Assembly: GCF_030685535.1 (NCBI RefSeq)
Contig: NZ_CP131599.1
Coordinates: 1,054,001-1,118,000, forward strand
From: Photobacterium leiognathi
GTDB lineage: Bacteria > Pseudomonadota > Gammaproteobacteria > Enterobacterales > Vibrionaceae
Direction of reading: 5' to 3'
DNA length: 64,000 bases
This document shows, piece after piece, positions 34,775-44,159 of the stretch; positions within the stretch are counted from its first letter, which is position 1; each line of letters starts with the position of its first letter. Made by a program: the position numbers and the translations under genes. The notes under the pieces are model-generated. The model searched no databases and was not told the DNA's origin. It saw nothing but the letters and a program-made list of their open reading frames with translations.

Positions 34775-36725
34775 TATTTTACTGAAACTGCAAGAAGAAT
34801 TTGATGAGAATCCCTTTGTCTCATTTGACTCTACTGGTCAAGGTATCTCAAGGGTATACGATGGCGCATGGGATTATACAGCGCGAAATGAACATCTGAG
34901 AACTGTAAGTTTTACTGCTGTGCCTGAAAGCCACCGAGCTAATATACAACGATACGTTGGTAAATTACTTGAATACAACATGGCTAAATCTACCGACAAT
35001 CATGTTTCTGTTAGTCAAATGGTGCGATGGAAAGATGTATTAACCCGCATCTCAAAATTTTGGGGAAAATCGGATTTTTCACTACTTTCTAATAACACTG
35101 AATATCGTAAATTTAAGTCATCCATAAAGGGGCGTTATGTTCAAAGCACAATGGATCACATAGCGACTACGATAAATACCCTCAACGCAGCAGGGCTTCT
35201 TGACCGTTACGTAAAATGTAGCGAATTACGTGTTTTAGCTAACGATAAAGGAAGTAAGCAGTACATAGCGATGCCATCCACAATCCACGCTAAGGTGCTA
35301 CAACGGGTAATTGATACGGTTGAGACTTACCACCCTCACCGCTTAGAAATATCCGCTGTGATGAGTAAAGGCATAAAGCTTCGAGATTCTGAGTTAGCCA
35401 ATGAACTGAGTAAGTTACATGTATCGAGCCTACCTAAGAAGAAAGTAAAAGTACTCAACCAAAGGGTTGCTAGACAAGCTCATAAACTGGGAGAAGCCAT
35501 ACCTGAATATAGATTTGACCAAACGGGCAAATGGGTTAATGGCATACTTAAAGATTGTTTGATGTGTGTTGCTTTGTTCTCTGGCGCTCGAAGAACTGAA
35601 TTGCTGAGTTTTAACCATAATTCTTACCATGTCATTGCGGGTGTGCCTGTATTGCAGGGAAAAACCTACAAGGCTAACAAAGGGGTTGCTAAAACAGAAA
35701 CGTGGGTGACACACCCAATCGCCCTAAAAGCCCTAGAGCTTGCGTATGATATGACTCAATATGCGCGAGATATTCACAAGGTGGTGTTAAATGATGCGTT
35801 CGACAACGGTGATATCACTATAGATGCTTACCAGCGCGGTATGAGACAGTTATCATCAGCATTCATTGGCACTCATATGGGGATGGAATATTATGGCAAG
35901 GTTCAAAGCGCATACCTCTTATTACTCAATAGCGGCTTAAATTTGGAGAAATTTGGTATTGTTGCAACCCCAGAAGAAGTGGATGAATTTAATTTTCTAA
36001 ATCCAGATTGGTATAGCGAAATGGCGGTTGGTGGTTCGTTGCCAAAACTCTCGCTGCATGACCTACGACGTTCATTTGCTGTCTTTTTAGTACGTAACCG
36101 TCTAGGAAATGCTCAAACAATTAAATACCAATTCAAGCATAAAAATATAAACATGAGCCACTGGTATGCGAACTACGCCCAATTAGCACGTGCCGAAGAC
36201 TTGCTCATGGATGAAAGTCTGATGATAGAGGCCAACGAAGCAATGGAGGAATTAGCAGTTGAGGCTTTTGATGATATCTATAACGGAAGTGAAAACCTAA
36301 GTGGTGGTGGCAGCAAAGATATCATGAAGGAGAAGGAAGAACGTCTTGGTCGCGGTGAAACTATTGTTATGAGCCGAGAGGAAATTAAGGTTTTAGTTAA
36401 GAATGGCTCTAAGTCAATTGTCCTGTTGCCTACGGGCGCATACTGTACAAACTCTGAGTGCGAAAGGCTTTGTAGCATCGAAAGCTTTGCGGCTGAAGAT
36501 AAGCCCTGCTCTCATCTTGTTATCACCGACAAGAGCGCCAAAGAAATGGCAGCACAGCGTAAACGTCTAATTAAAGCATTTACCGCTATGAATGACATGG
36601 GCGATTACGCATACAGTCGTATCCTAGTCGGATATAAAGAGAAAATTTGCCACATTGAGCACACGCTTAAAAGTCATAAAATCCCCTTTGAACCATTTAC
36701 ACAGCAAATTAAGGTATTGGCATGA
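34767..36725 (+). CDS. intB: Tyrosine recombinase, IntB-like
   Basis: 652 residues, overlapping the previous gene by 8 bases. Catalytic arginine in ALFSGARRTELLSF (~270), LSLHDLRRSFAVFL (HxxR, ~430) and KHKNINMSHWYANYAQL with the candidate nucleophile tyrosine (~465) are visible. After the recombinase domain there is a ~170-residue extension with a cysteine-rich patch (CTNSECERLC ~565). Third gene of the module; analogous to intB of SE elements. Confidence 0.8.
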   Translation: MSNILLKLQEEFDENPFVSFDSTGQGISRVYDGAWDYTARNEHLRTVSFTAVPESHRANIQRYVGKLLEYNMAKSTDNHVSVSQMVRWKDVLTRISKFWGKSDFSLLSNNTEYRKFKSSIKGRYVQSTMDHIATTINTLNAAGLLDRYVKCSELRVLANDKGSKQYIAMPSTIHAKVLQRVIDTVETYHPHRLEISAVMSKGIKLRDSELANELSKLHVSSLPKKKVKVLNQRVARQAHKLGEAIPEYRFDQTGKWVNGILKDCLMCVALFSGARRTELLSFNHNSYHVIAGVPVLQGKTYKANKGVAKTETWVTHPIALKALELAYDMTQYARDIHKVVLNDAFDNGDITIDAYQRGMRQLSSAFIGTHMGMEYYGKVQSAYLLLLNSGLNLEKFGIVATPEEVDEFNFLNPDWYSEMAVGGSLPKLSLHDLRRSFAVFLVRNRLGNAQTIKYQFKHKNINMSHWYANYAQLARAEDLLMDESLMIEANEAMEELAVEAFDDIYNGSENLSGGGSKDIMKEKEERLGRGETIVMSREEIKVLVKNGSKSIVLLPTGAYCTNSECERLCSIESFAAEDKPCSHLVITDKSAKEMAAQRKRLIKAFTAMNDMGDYAYSRILVGYKEKICHIEHTLKSHKIPFEPFTQQIKVLA

Positions 36726-37174
36726 GTAGCAAGGAATTAACTGAAGGACGCTTGAGAGAGGCGCTAGAGCGCCTTCTAAATGGCACTCCGCGCAACGTTA
36801 AGGCTAAAGGAAAATTGACGCTTAATAAGGTCAATAATGAAGCGAAGCTCGGTAATAGCTATGTGCATAAATTCCCAGAATTTGTAGCTTATGCCAAGCC
36901 ACTGATTGATGAATACAACCAGAATCGCGATAAAGCGATGACGAAAGGGCTAGACGTAGAAATTAGCGGTGTTGAATTAGATCAAGTTGATAAGTTAAAA
37001 GCTCAGTTAAAAAAGGCGTTAGAGCTAAAAGAACGCTACAGGCTTGAGCGTGACAATGCTGTTGAAGCAAGACAGCAATTAGAGCATAAATACTCCGAAC
37101 TAATGTTTCACGCTCATGAATTACAAGAAGATTTGAATAATAGAAGCAACATAGTGATGCACCTTAAAAAATGA
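36722..37174 (+). CDS. srap: Small coiled-coil accessory protein (SRAP-like)
   Basis: 150 residues, start overlapping the intB stop by 4 bases (ATGA). A basic N-terminal half (with RNVKAKGKLTLNKVNNEAKLG, residues ~23-43) is followed by a charged coiled coil (~75-145, LKAQLKKALELKERYRLE heptads). It is the fourth member of the module and by position corresponds to srap, the recombination auxiliary protein described in SE elements; sequence alone gives no function. Confidence 0.6.
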   Translation: MSSKELTEGRLREALERLLNGTPRNVKAKGKLTLNKVNNEAKLGNSYVHKFPEFVAYAKPLIDEYNQNRDKAMTKGLDVEISGVELDQVDKLKAQLKKALELKERYRLERDNAVEARQQLEHKYSELMFHAHELQEDLNNRSNIVMHLKK

Positions 37175-37175
37175 T

Positions 37176-37448
37176 TGCGGTATAAGTTCAGGGGCTGTTG
37201 AACAAATTATCTCTAGTGAGAAAGGACTAGCGTCTTGGCGTAAACAATGTAGATTTGAATCGAGACGACGATGCCATCGTGTATGTATTATACGGTATCG
37301 CCAGAAATACCCCCTCACAATACGTAAGGAAATAAAAAAGAACTGTTATGCTAGTTTCATGTGGCTTTATAAGCACGATCATCAATGGCTCGAATGTAAC
37401 CTTCCTCCACCTACGAAAGTGAAAAAAAATAACCGCAGTAAAGCTTAG
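37176..37448 (+). pseudogene. TnsD/TniQ C-terminal relic
   Basis: An open frame of 90 codons without a start. VEQIISSEKGLASWRKQ, then RRRCHR, then SFMWLYKHDHQWLECNLPPP is the characteristic C-terminus of TnsD, the target-selecting protein of Tn7-like transposons (usual pattern ..YMWLYKHDxEWL..LP). It begins right after the SRAP-like stop. No TnsA, B, C or the rest of TnsD is present. It implies that a Tn7-like transposon once occupied or adjoined this site, or that the element's boundary lies at ~37175. Confidence 0.7.
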
Positions 37449-37483
37449 AATGCCGAAGTTTTACTACGGTATTAATTTTAAAT

Positions 37484-38476
37484 TCAATCCTCTACCTTCT
37501 CAGCATGAATCCCATATCGACCCATAGCCTTTAATAATCTTGGTAAATTTTTACCCCACTGATTAGAGATGGCGATAACCTCACCCGAATTCAAAGTGAT
37601 TAAATCACTTTCAGACGAATGATAACGATCTAAACGGTTACTTGTGATTTGCTCAAAAATAGCAACTGCTCGTGGTAGGTTATAACCTTCAAGAGCTCGG
37701 CGAATTTCAGCTAAGTCCGTTGGTTTTTTAAAGTTAATCCAATGCGTTAAAATCGCTAATGCTAATTTACGTTTATTGTAAACCTGTCCGTTAAAACGAT
37801 ATTTTGAGTAATCACGCTGTGTTTTTTTACTCGTTCGTTGTTCTACCTGCTTCTCTCTGAACTTAACCTGATACTCTTCAATCTCAGGAACAGGAATGAT
37901 TTGCTCTGCATTGATTAAAACATCGTCATTGTAACGATATGGCGTTAATCGCACACAACTTATATCAATCCCTTTATCACGTAACCAAAGCACTGATGTT
38001 GTCAGCTCTTTGCCAAAATCAGCCGAAGCTAAAACAATACGAACATCATTGCCAAAGTCATCTAAACTGCTTTCATCCAAATCAACAAAGTCGAGAATAG
38101 TTTGACGCGCATTCAGATCTAACTCTTCCTTTTCGATATATTCTTCAAAGTAAGAACACGCTTTATCAAACGTCATCGTCGATATCATGGCCGCATAACG
38201 TAAAGACTGAAGTTCCATATGAGCCCCAATTTCATCACGTTTTAATTCAATTACAACCAAGTTGGCACTTTTATCAATAGCGAGTAAATCAATACGCCGA
38301 CGACTGTCTTCCCAATCTGAAAACTCCTCAGAAATAACTAAGCAGTCAGGTGCAATAGCACCAATACAACCTTTTAACGCTTCTTGTAAATCTTGACGTT
38401 CAAGTAATCCCTCAGTTGCAAAAGTAGTTTGCGTTAAAGCAGTTAGGCTTTTATTTGAAATATTGTAAAGGCTCAT
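37484..38476 (-). CDS. NucS/DUF91-like PD-(D/E)XK nuclease protein
   Basis: 330 residues from ATG 38476 (a second in-frame start at 38488 is possible). The N-terminal domain (~30-170) contains RRRIDLLAIDKSANLVVIELKRDE, i.e. a D...ExK nuclease site as in NucS/DUF91 endonucleases. A basic segment RTSKKTQRDYSKYR (~210) and a C-terminal domain of ~100 residues follow. It is the last gene of a minus-strand run that begins with hsdR, 21 bases after the preceding gene, so it is probably part of the defence operon. DNA cleavage is likely; target is unknown. Confidence 0.7.
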   Translation of the reverse strand: MSLYNISNKSLTALTQTTFATEGLLERQDLQEALKGCIGAIAPDCLVISEEFSDWEDSRRRIDLLAIDKSANLVVIELKRDEIGAHMELQSLRYAAMISTMTFDKACSYFEEYIEKEELDLNARQTILDFVDLDESSLDDFGNDVRIVLASADFGKELTTSVLWLRDKGIDISCVRLTPYRYNDDVLINAEQIIPVPEIEEYQVKFREKQVEQRTSKKTQRDYSKYRFNGQVYNKRKLALAILTHWINFKKPTDLAEIRRALEGYNLPRAVAIFEQITSNRLDRYHSSESDLITLNSGEVIAISNQWGKNLPRLLKAMGRYGIHAEKVED

Positions 38477-38497
38477 ATCTGATACCAATTAAATAAA

Positions 38498-39091
38498 CTA
38501 TCTTAAAGAAGCAAATGACGAAAAACCCACCACCCGACTTCTTGTTCCTTGATTACACAAATCTAATTCTTGGCAAATAATTTTATATATTTCAGGAGGA
38601 AATCCACCTTCAAAATTCCATTCACGTTCGCCGTTACTCATACGAGCAATGCCAGAAATATTTGGATATTTATTCCCTAATTTATGCTTCACAATATAGT
38701 TTGATAGCTGCTTGCTACTAACAAAATTCATTGGGCGCATTTCACGTAAAAGTTCTTCAAACTCCATTGTCTCATCAGAGGATAATCCATACATCGATTG
38801 AGTTTTACTTGTCTTATTCGATGAAATCAGAGAAGTTTTTGAAGTGTGACGCTTACTAAACCCCTTTTTATCCTGAACAACTGAAGCGTATTCAGGGTTA
38901 AATAAACGACCATCCTGATACAGAGTATGTAAAAAGCTCAATTGAGTTTCAAACTGATCGGAAGATTGAGAATGCGTAAATAAATATGTACCTTTCGAGG
39001 TTTGCTCAACACTATCATAAAGCAAACCACGAATACTGAGAGTTTTTGTCTCTTTACCTAGAGTAGAAATTAAATCTGTTAGCAATTTCAT
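38498..39091 (-). CDS. Unrecognised protein in the defence operon
   Basis: 197 residues, family not recognised. The N-terminal ~75 residues look like a small helical/beta domain, a serine/lysine/threonine-rich linker covers ~75-105, and the C-terminal ~90 residues contain SSKQLSNYIVKHKLGNKYPN and WNFEGGFPPEIYKIICQEL, reminiscent of a small DNA-binding or specificity domain. It lies 55 bases after the DUF262-DUF1524 gene and ends 21 bases before the NucS-like start, so it is probably co-transcribed with both. A partner or regulator of the nuclease is a guess. Confidence 0.55.
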   Translation of the reverse strand: MKLLTDLISTLGKETKTLSIRGLLYDSVEQTSKGTYLFTHSQSSDQFETQLSFLHTLYQDGRLFNPEYASVVQDKKGFSKRHTSKTSLISSNKTSKTQSMYGLSSDETMEFEELLREMRPMNFVSSKQLSNYIVKHKLGNKYPNISGIARMSNGEREWNFEGGFPPEIYKIICQELDLCNQGTRSRVVGFSSFASLR

Positions 39092-39146
39092 TTTATTATT
39101 TCAGTAACATAAGCCAAAGTGCTAAGAATGCTATTTTTATAACAAC

Positions 39147-41066
39147 CTAGTTCTTCAAAACATTAATCATCTCTTTTTCATGATTCTGTATGTTAATCAT
39201 CCCTTTTCCTTCTGGTCCCCAATCGGCATAGCTCATCATAATGGCTTGTTTTAAACTCTCGGCACGATTGTTCTCTTGATAGAATTTCTTCTTATCTTGT
39301 GGGGAGTAATTACTCAGCCTTGAGTTACTGCTTGGAGAAATGAGGCAAAGGTTTCCAAAGCGATCAACGTCTTCCATCTTTCTTGCTCCAGATGGATCGG
39401 TTTGTGGGAAGTAATGCTCAACAGATGTTCGGAATGAAAACTGAAAATCGTCAAAATGCTTTCCAAGTTCTTTTTTACCGATACTATCAAACGATTCATT
39501 GTTCGATAAACGCTTCCATAGTAGGTAATCCAACCTGTTAAACACAAAGTTCTGAACGCCTGTGCCTTGATGCAATACCCCTGGCTCACTTTCACTAAAC
39601 GCTAAACATTTATCGTTTATGATTTCTTCAAAATAACGATCACTTAGGCGTTCAAGCTCTGCTAAGTACACTTCGCCATCAACAACAAAATTCGATTGCA
39701 GCGCTGTATTCTTATTCAAAATACTTAACGCATCATTTAACCAACGTTTGTAAACTAAAGCAGGGTTCGAGACATGGAACATTGCCAATATCATGCGAAT
39801 GTTTTCATTTAGCTTGCTATCTTCTTCTTTATCAAATGAATTTAAATAGCAATAACTCGAACTGCTTGAGGAGTTATCCAGTGTGAGCAAACTCCACTTA
39901 CGCTTGTCATCGTGTTGATCAGGTTTTATGACGTAACGATCAAATAGAATACGATACTTAAGTAGCTCATAAACAAACGCTTTGGCACTCACCTTCAAGC
40001 CGTCATCTTTAGAGATAAACGCATCGATCAGCTTCTTATCATCTAACGAAACGCTCTCTTCCGTTTGCATTAGTTTTAACACATGAAGTAAAAAATTGGA
40101 GAAGTCGATAACCGTACCAAAACGCTCTTCCTTCTCTCGCTCTTCATCATCACTGTTTGAGCTTGATGCTTTATGTTTGATGATATCTCGCAACGTCATG
40201 GCATCTTGCTTTTGCTGTTTGCTCGTATGCTTTTCTAATATCGCATCAAAGCTAGCTGGCATCGTCTGCCAACCGTCACCGAATACATCTTTTCGTAGAT
40301 CTGATTGAAAGCCCATCTGGGTATAACGCGCCATATTTGAACAAGCATCCCAGATAGTTGAAAAACAGCCCATTTCTTCATCATTATCCAGTCTCTCCAT
40401 GAATTTCGCTTTTAATACTTCATGCTTTTCTAGCTGTTCACCACGGTTATTCATGATCTCAAAATAATGGTTAAGATCAGTTTGTGGCGGCACAACGACT
40501 CTCAGTATGGTGACACTTTTTAATAGGTAATCGACGAACTGCTTGGTTTTCGGCTCATCATCTAAACCCTTAGCTTTGAAGTAACGCTGAATAATGTTGA
40601 AGGCAGCGTGAATATTGGGCTCTTCTGACTCGCCATTGGTATTACCCGAATAAATATCATCTAACGCTCGGGAAGACTTTGGGCGACTGTCAAAGGTTAA
40701 GTTGATCGCTAACGCTTCAAGTTCATCGCAACCCAATACATTTCGATGCTTTAGGTACGCCAATAAGATAGAAAGCGTAGTATGCCTTTGCTGACCATCA
40801 ATGGTTTCATACACCACATGTTGCTGCGAATGCGTTGTACGCTGATACACCACTAGGCTACCCAGATAATACTTATCTTGTTTGGCGGTAACGGTTTCAT
40901 CTGCTTGGGTAATAAGCCCTGCGGCATCACTGATATCTTGAATAAGCTGTTCAATCTCTGTCGCGCCCCAAGCGTAGTTACGCTGATAAATAGGGATCAC
41001 GTATTGCGTTTTGCTATCGAAAAGCGCTTTAACGGATAACTGCTCTACTTGATTAGTTTGACTCAT
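39147..41066 (-). CDS. DUF262-DUF1524 protein (GmrSD-type restriction factor)
   Basis: 639 residues. The DUF262 (ParB/sulfiredoxin-like) domain shows [10 protein letters not shown] (~24-33) and the [13 protein letters not shown] nucleotide site (~84-96). The C-terminus is DUF1524, a His-Me/HNH nuclease with SVEHYFPQ (~556) and [21 protein letters not shown] (cut here to its key H, N and K residues). GmrSD proteins with these domains restrict phage DNA carrying modified cytosines using NTP hydrolysis. The start overlaps the upstream DUF262 gene by 14 bases. Confidence 0.82.
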   Translation of the reverse strand: MSQTNQVEQLSVKALFDSKTQYVIPIYQRNYAWGATEIEQLIQDISDAAGLITQADETVTAKQDKYYLGSLVVYQRTTHSQQHVVYETIDGQQRHTTLSILLAYLKHRNVLGCDELEALAINLTFDSRPKSSRALDDIYSGNTNGESEEPNIHAAFNIIQRYFKAKGLDDEPKTKQFVDYLLKSVTILRVVVPPQTDLNHYFEIMNNRGEQLEKHEVLKAKFMERLDNDEEMGCFSTIWDACSNMARYTQMGFQSDLRKDVFGDGWQTMPASFDAILEKHTSKQQKQDAMTLRDIIKHKASSSNSDDEEREKEERFGTVIDFSNFLLHVLKLMQTEESVSLDDKKLIDAFISKDDGLKVSAKAFVYELLKYRILFDRYVIKPDQHDDKRKWSLLTLDNSSSSSSYCYLNSFDKEEDSKLNENIRMILAMFHVSNPALVYKRWLNDALSILNKNTALQSNFVVDGEVYLAELERLSDRYFEEIINDKCLAFSESEPGVLHQGTGVQNFVFNRLDYLLWKRLSNNESFDSIGKKELGKHFDDFQFSFRTSVEHYFPQTDPSGARKMEDVDRFGNLCLISPSSNSRLSNYSPQDKKKFYQENNRAESLKQAIMMSYADWGPEGKGMINIQNHEKEMINVLKN

Positions 41067-42393
41067 TAAGACTTCCCGATTTCATTGCTTCAATAGATGC
41101 CTCTACGTCCTTAGCGTTGTTGAACTTAGGCTCTTTGATGTACGGCGGCTGAAAGTTCAACACTTGCTGAGGGTGAACCGCTTTGCTAATGGCTCTGAAT
41201 AACCCATTACGCGCTTTAGCGTGATTGTCTACCGACTCCATACCAATGCGTTGCAGTTCAAGGCGTAAGAAGTAGCTCCAGCGATAACAAATCTGTGCCG
41301 CCTTCTCTAACTCCACATCTCCAAACTTGTCGTAGTAATACATCACGGCACACAAAAATAGGTTTCGCACGTAGTTATCCCCATCGCGGTTGCTGCCACG
41401 GTAATTAGTGTGTGTCTCAACGAATGAAAATAGCTTTGAATCTTTACCGACAAATAAGGTTGAGTGAATCGCCATGTAGTGCTGAATGTACTCAAAGAAG
41501 CGCTTCCCGTTGATCATCACCTGATCGACTTGGAATGGATAGCCCTTAGTTTGCTTGTCCCATTTACGCGCAGGATCGGCATTAAAGGTTTCAATCGCAT
41601 AATCTAGCGCAAGCATGGAATCGACATAAGCGTACTGTGTGCTGTCTAGGTTAATACCTTTGAATACATCAATATTGTGACGACTAAACTGGATGCCGTA
41701 GTCACCATCAACCCAACGGCGCATACGGAACAAGAACTCCCCCATGATGGTATGCAAATTTGCAGACTCATCATCTGGGTTTACACCTTGCTCCCACAAG
41801 CTGACGTGATGTAAACGCTCATTTTGCTCTGTCGAGTCCATCATTTCACGTAAGTGATACGCCTTTAGCAAATCATGAGGAGCAAGTGCTTTACCACGGG
41901 CATTTTGTGAATCGAAAAACTGGAATGCTTCACTCAAATCATCCAACGTAACTTGGATTAGTTCGCACTTGTTAAGTACAAAATTGAGTAGTTCCTGTTT
42001 TTCTGTCGCAGGCAGGTTCGCTACTCGCTCAGATATCAGTTGTGCATTATTCTTGAGGTTTTCGATACTGACCGATGATTCAAATCTATGCTCAAGCAAG
42101 CTAGATGAAATGCTGTTCTCTTCACCGTCCAGAATGGTGCAAAGCAAGGTTAGTGTCAGCAAGCGCTGCTGACCATCAACGATATTAAGTACGGCACTTT
42201 CTGAATCTTTGTCTTGATGCAGTACCACCGTACCAAGCCGATAACACGGCTTAGTACGGTGATTAATAATGTCATCAATCAGTTGATTAACGTGCTTGGG
42301 TTGCCATTTGTATGGACGTTGGTACTCGGGAATCGTAAGCGATTTCTCCAACAACTGCGCAATGGTTTGAGGCTGATTGAAGACAATTGCCAT
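41053..42393 (-). CDS. DUF262 protein (GmrS-like)
   Basis: 446 residues. [10 protein letters not shown] (~22-31) and [15 protein letters not shown] (~72-86) are the DUF262 core; there is no convincing DUF1524 HNH block at the C-terminus. It follows hsdS with a 2-base gap and overlaps the DUF262-DUF1524 gene, so the two DUF262 proteins are produced together, probably as a two-subunit complex. The tight coupling to a type I specificity gene is unusual. Confidence 0.8.
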   Translation of the reverse strand: MAIVFNQPQTIAQLLEKSLTIPEYQRPYKWQPKHVNQLIDDIINHRTKPCYRLGTVVLHQDKDSESAVLNIVDGQQRLLTLTLLCTILDGEENSISSSLLEHRFESSVSIENLKNNAQLISERVANLPATEKQELLNFVLNKCELIQVTLDDLSEAFQFFDSQNARGKALAPHDLLKAYHLREMMDSTEQNERLHHVSLWEQGVNPDDESANLHTIMGEFLFRMRRWVDGDYGIQFSRHNIDVFKGINLDSTQYAYVDSMLALDYAIETFNADPARKWDKQTKGYPFQVDQVMINGKRFFEYIQHYMAIHSTLFVGKDSKLFSFVETHTNYRGSNRDGDNYVRNLFLCAVMYYYDKFGDVELEKAAQICYRWSYFLRLELQRIGMESVDNHAKARNGLFRAISKAVHPQQVLNFQPPYIKEPKFNNAKDVEASIEAMKSGSLNESN

Positions 42394-42395
42394 GG

Positions 42396-44159
42396 TTATA
42401 TAGCCTGTTCAACGATAGCGTCAGTGAGGTGTAATTGAGTTGTTTTAGATCGTTCTAAGCGAGCTTTGAGTTGGTTACATAAAACCATCATTTCTTCGAC
42501 TTTAGTAACAATTCGATGTTGCTGAGCTATCGGAGGCAATAACAGTGGCATTTTGTTCAAAATACCGTGGTTTAAATTTGTCATCGTTGTACCTATAGAC
42601 TTTCCACCTAGATACTCACGTACATAACTAGTTCTAAACATCAAAAGTATGTATTGCCTTGATAGACTTTGATTAAACTTCAACACAAAACTTCCAGTAC
42701 CGCAAAGCCACCCTTCTTCACGTTTACTTACAAGAGCACAACGCCCCATCTCACCACGTCTAGCCATTACGATATCGTTTTCAAAAAGTTTGTATGAACT
42801 CAATTCACTAACTTTTATATCACTGACAGTTATTGAATTATCTTCGATAATTTTGGAATCAATCATATGTGATGGATTAATTAGTGGAGTTCCACCCTCA
42901 ATATAATCTCGTTTATGAATCATGGAACCAAATGGACCTGTAGCAACCTCATTTGACATATCTGAAAAACGACACCACTCCCACCCATTCGGCAGGTCAA
43001 ACGGCTTTTCATCATCAGCGATCGGCGGTAGTGCTTTTTGCTTTTTGATTTTCTTCTCTTTGATGAGCTGCGCTTTTTCTTCTGCAATACGCTCTAACAG
43101 CACTGATGCAGGTTCATCGTTTGGATCTTGTGGGACAAGTTTACCCATCACCGCCAGTTGCAGAATGGTTTGTTTTAGCTGGTCGATGCTCTCTTCTGTG
43201 GTGAATAATGTATCGAAGTGATCGCTAATGCGAGCCCAATTTTCCATTAACTCATCGGCATCTGCTGAGTGAGTTAATGTGTTGAGTAGTGTGCTCACTA
43301 ACAACTGATGCGCTTCAATGCTGTCTTCAGTTTGTTGCTCAAGCTGATCGCAGAGTGTCATTAATTCATCGACTTTAGCGACGATGCGGTGTTGTTCTAT
43401 CGTAGGAGGAACTGGAATAGTGAGTAGTGCTAAAGACTCAGAGTTAAGAGTGAATCCCATAATGGCATTCTTCTTATTACCTGAATTTGCAATGCTAGGA
43501 AGCACTTTGAACAAGTAGTTTTGTTGTATTCCTGTATATGGAAAAATGGAAATAATGGCTTCATTATGGTAGGCATCCACATCTAAAATAGAAACTTTGC
43601 CGACCGTCAATTTAAAGCTCATTAGCATAGTGCCTGAACGTACGGGATTCTTTTTGAATACCTGCTCACATGCTACTTCACTTACTTTTTTTGATGAAGT
43701 TTCTACAGTCCCTGTATCATTAAGATCTGCAATACTAATCCATGGAACCCCTTTTTCTGTTTCATCCCAATATGTCGCGTTTTTGGTAGCAGGAGTCTTA
43801 CCCGGCGCATAATCTGCGATATCAGGGAAATACGCCCATTCCCAGCCTTGGGGCAAATTAGGAAGATCTTGTGAAGTCAGAGGCGGAAGCAATTTAGGCT
43901 TCTTAATTTTCTTCTCTTTCACTAACTGTGCTTTTTCAGCCGCAATGCGTTCAAGCAATACAGACGCAGGCTCATCATTCGGATCTTGCGGCACTAACTT
44001 ACCACGCACCGCCAATTCTAAAATCAGCTCACGCAGTTTCTTCATGCCATACAGCTCTAATTTTTTGCTGCTGCCACGCCCAGAAGTGGATTTGGTTTTT
44101 ACCGCTGATGTCCACGTATCAATGTGTTGGGTAATTAACGTTTCAACTGTCATGATCAC
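42396..44159 (-). CDS. hsdS: Type I restriction specificity subunit HsdS
   Basis: 587 residues with two target-recognition domains (about 100-240 and 380-520), each preceded by a nearly identical block GKLVPQDPNDEPASVLLERI (~54-73 and ~350). Each TRD is followed by a helical spacer with a conserved QHRIVxKVxEhMxLC motif (~250 and ~545). This repeat layout is that of type I (EcoAI-like, type IB) HsdS. It reads one half of a bipartite target per TRD. Its ATG overlaps hsdM by 4 bases; ATG 44153 is an alternative start. Confidence 0.93.
   Translation of the reverse strand: MIMTVETLITQHIDTWTSAVKTKSTSGRGSSKKLELYGMKKLRELILELAVRGKLVPQDPNDEPASVLLERIAAEKAQLVKEKKIKKPKLLPPLTSQDLPNLPQGWEWAYFPDIADYAPGKTPATKNATYWDETEKGVPWISIADLNDTGTVETSSKKVSEVACEQVFKKNPVRSGTMLMSFKLTVGKVSILDVDAYHNEAIISIFPYTGIQQNYLFKVLPSIANSGNKKNAIMGFTLNSESLALLTIPVPPTIEQHRIVAKVDELMTLCDQLEQQTEDSIEAHQLLVSTLLNTLTHSADADELMENWARISDHFDTLFTTEESIDQLKQTILQLAVMGKLVPQDPNDEPASVLLERIAEEKAQLIKEKKIKKQKALPPIADDEKPFDLPNGWEWCRFSDMSNEVATGPFGSMIHKRDYIEGGTPLINPSHMIDSKIIEDNSITVSDIKVSELSSYKLFENDIVMARRGEMGRCALVSKREEGWLCGTGSFVLKFNQSLSRQYILLMFRTSYVREYLGGKSIGTTMTNLNHGILNKMPLLLPPIAQQHRIVTKVEEMMVLCNQLKARLERSKTTQLHLTDAIVEQAI

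Noticed and set aside
31323-36725. RIT (recombinase-in-trio) element
   Set aside because: RIT recombinases are about 300-420 residues; these are 520-652 and have a fourth, SRAP-like gene.
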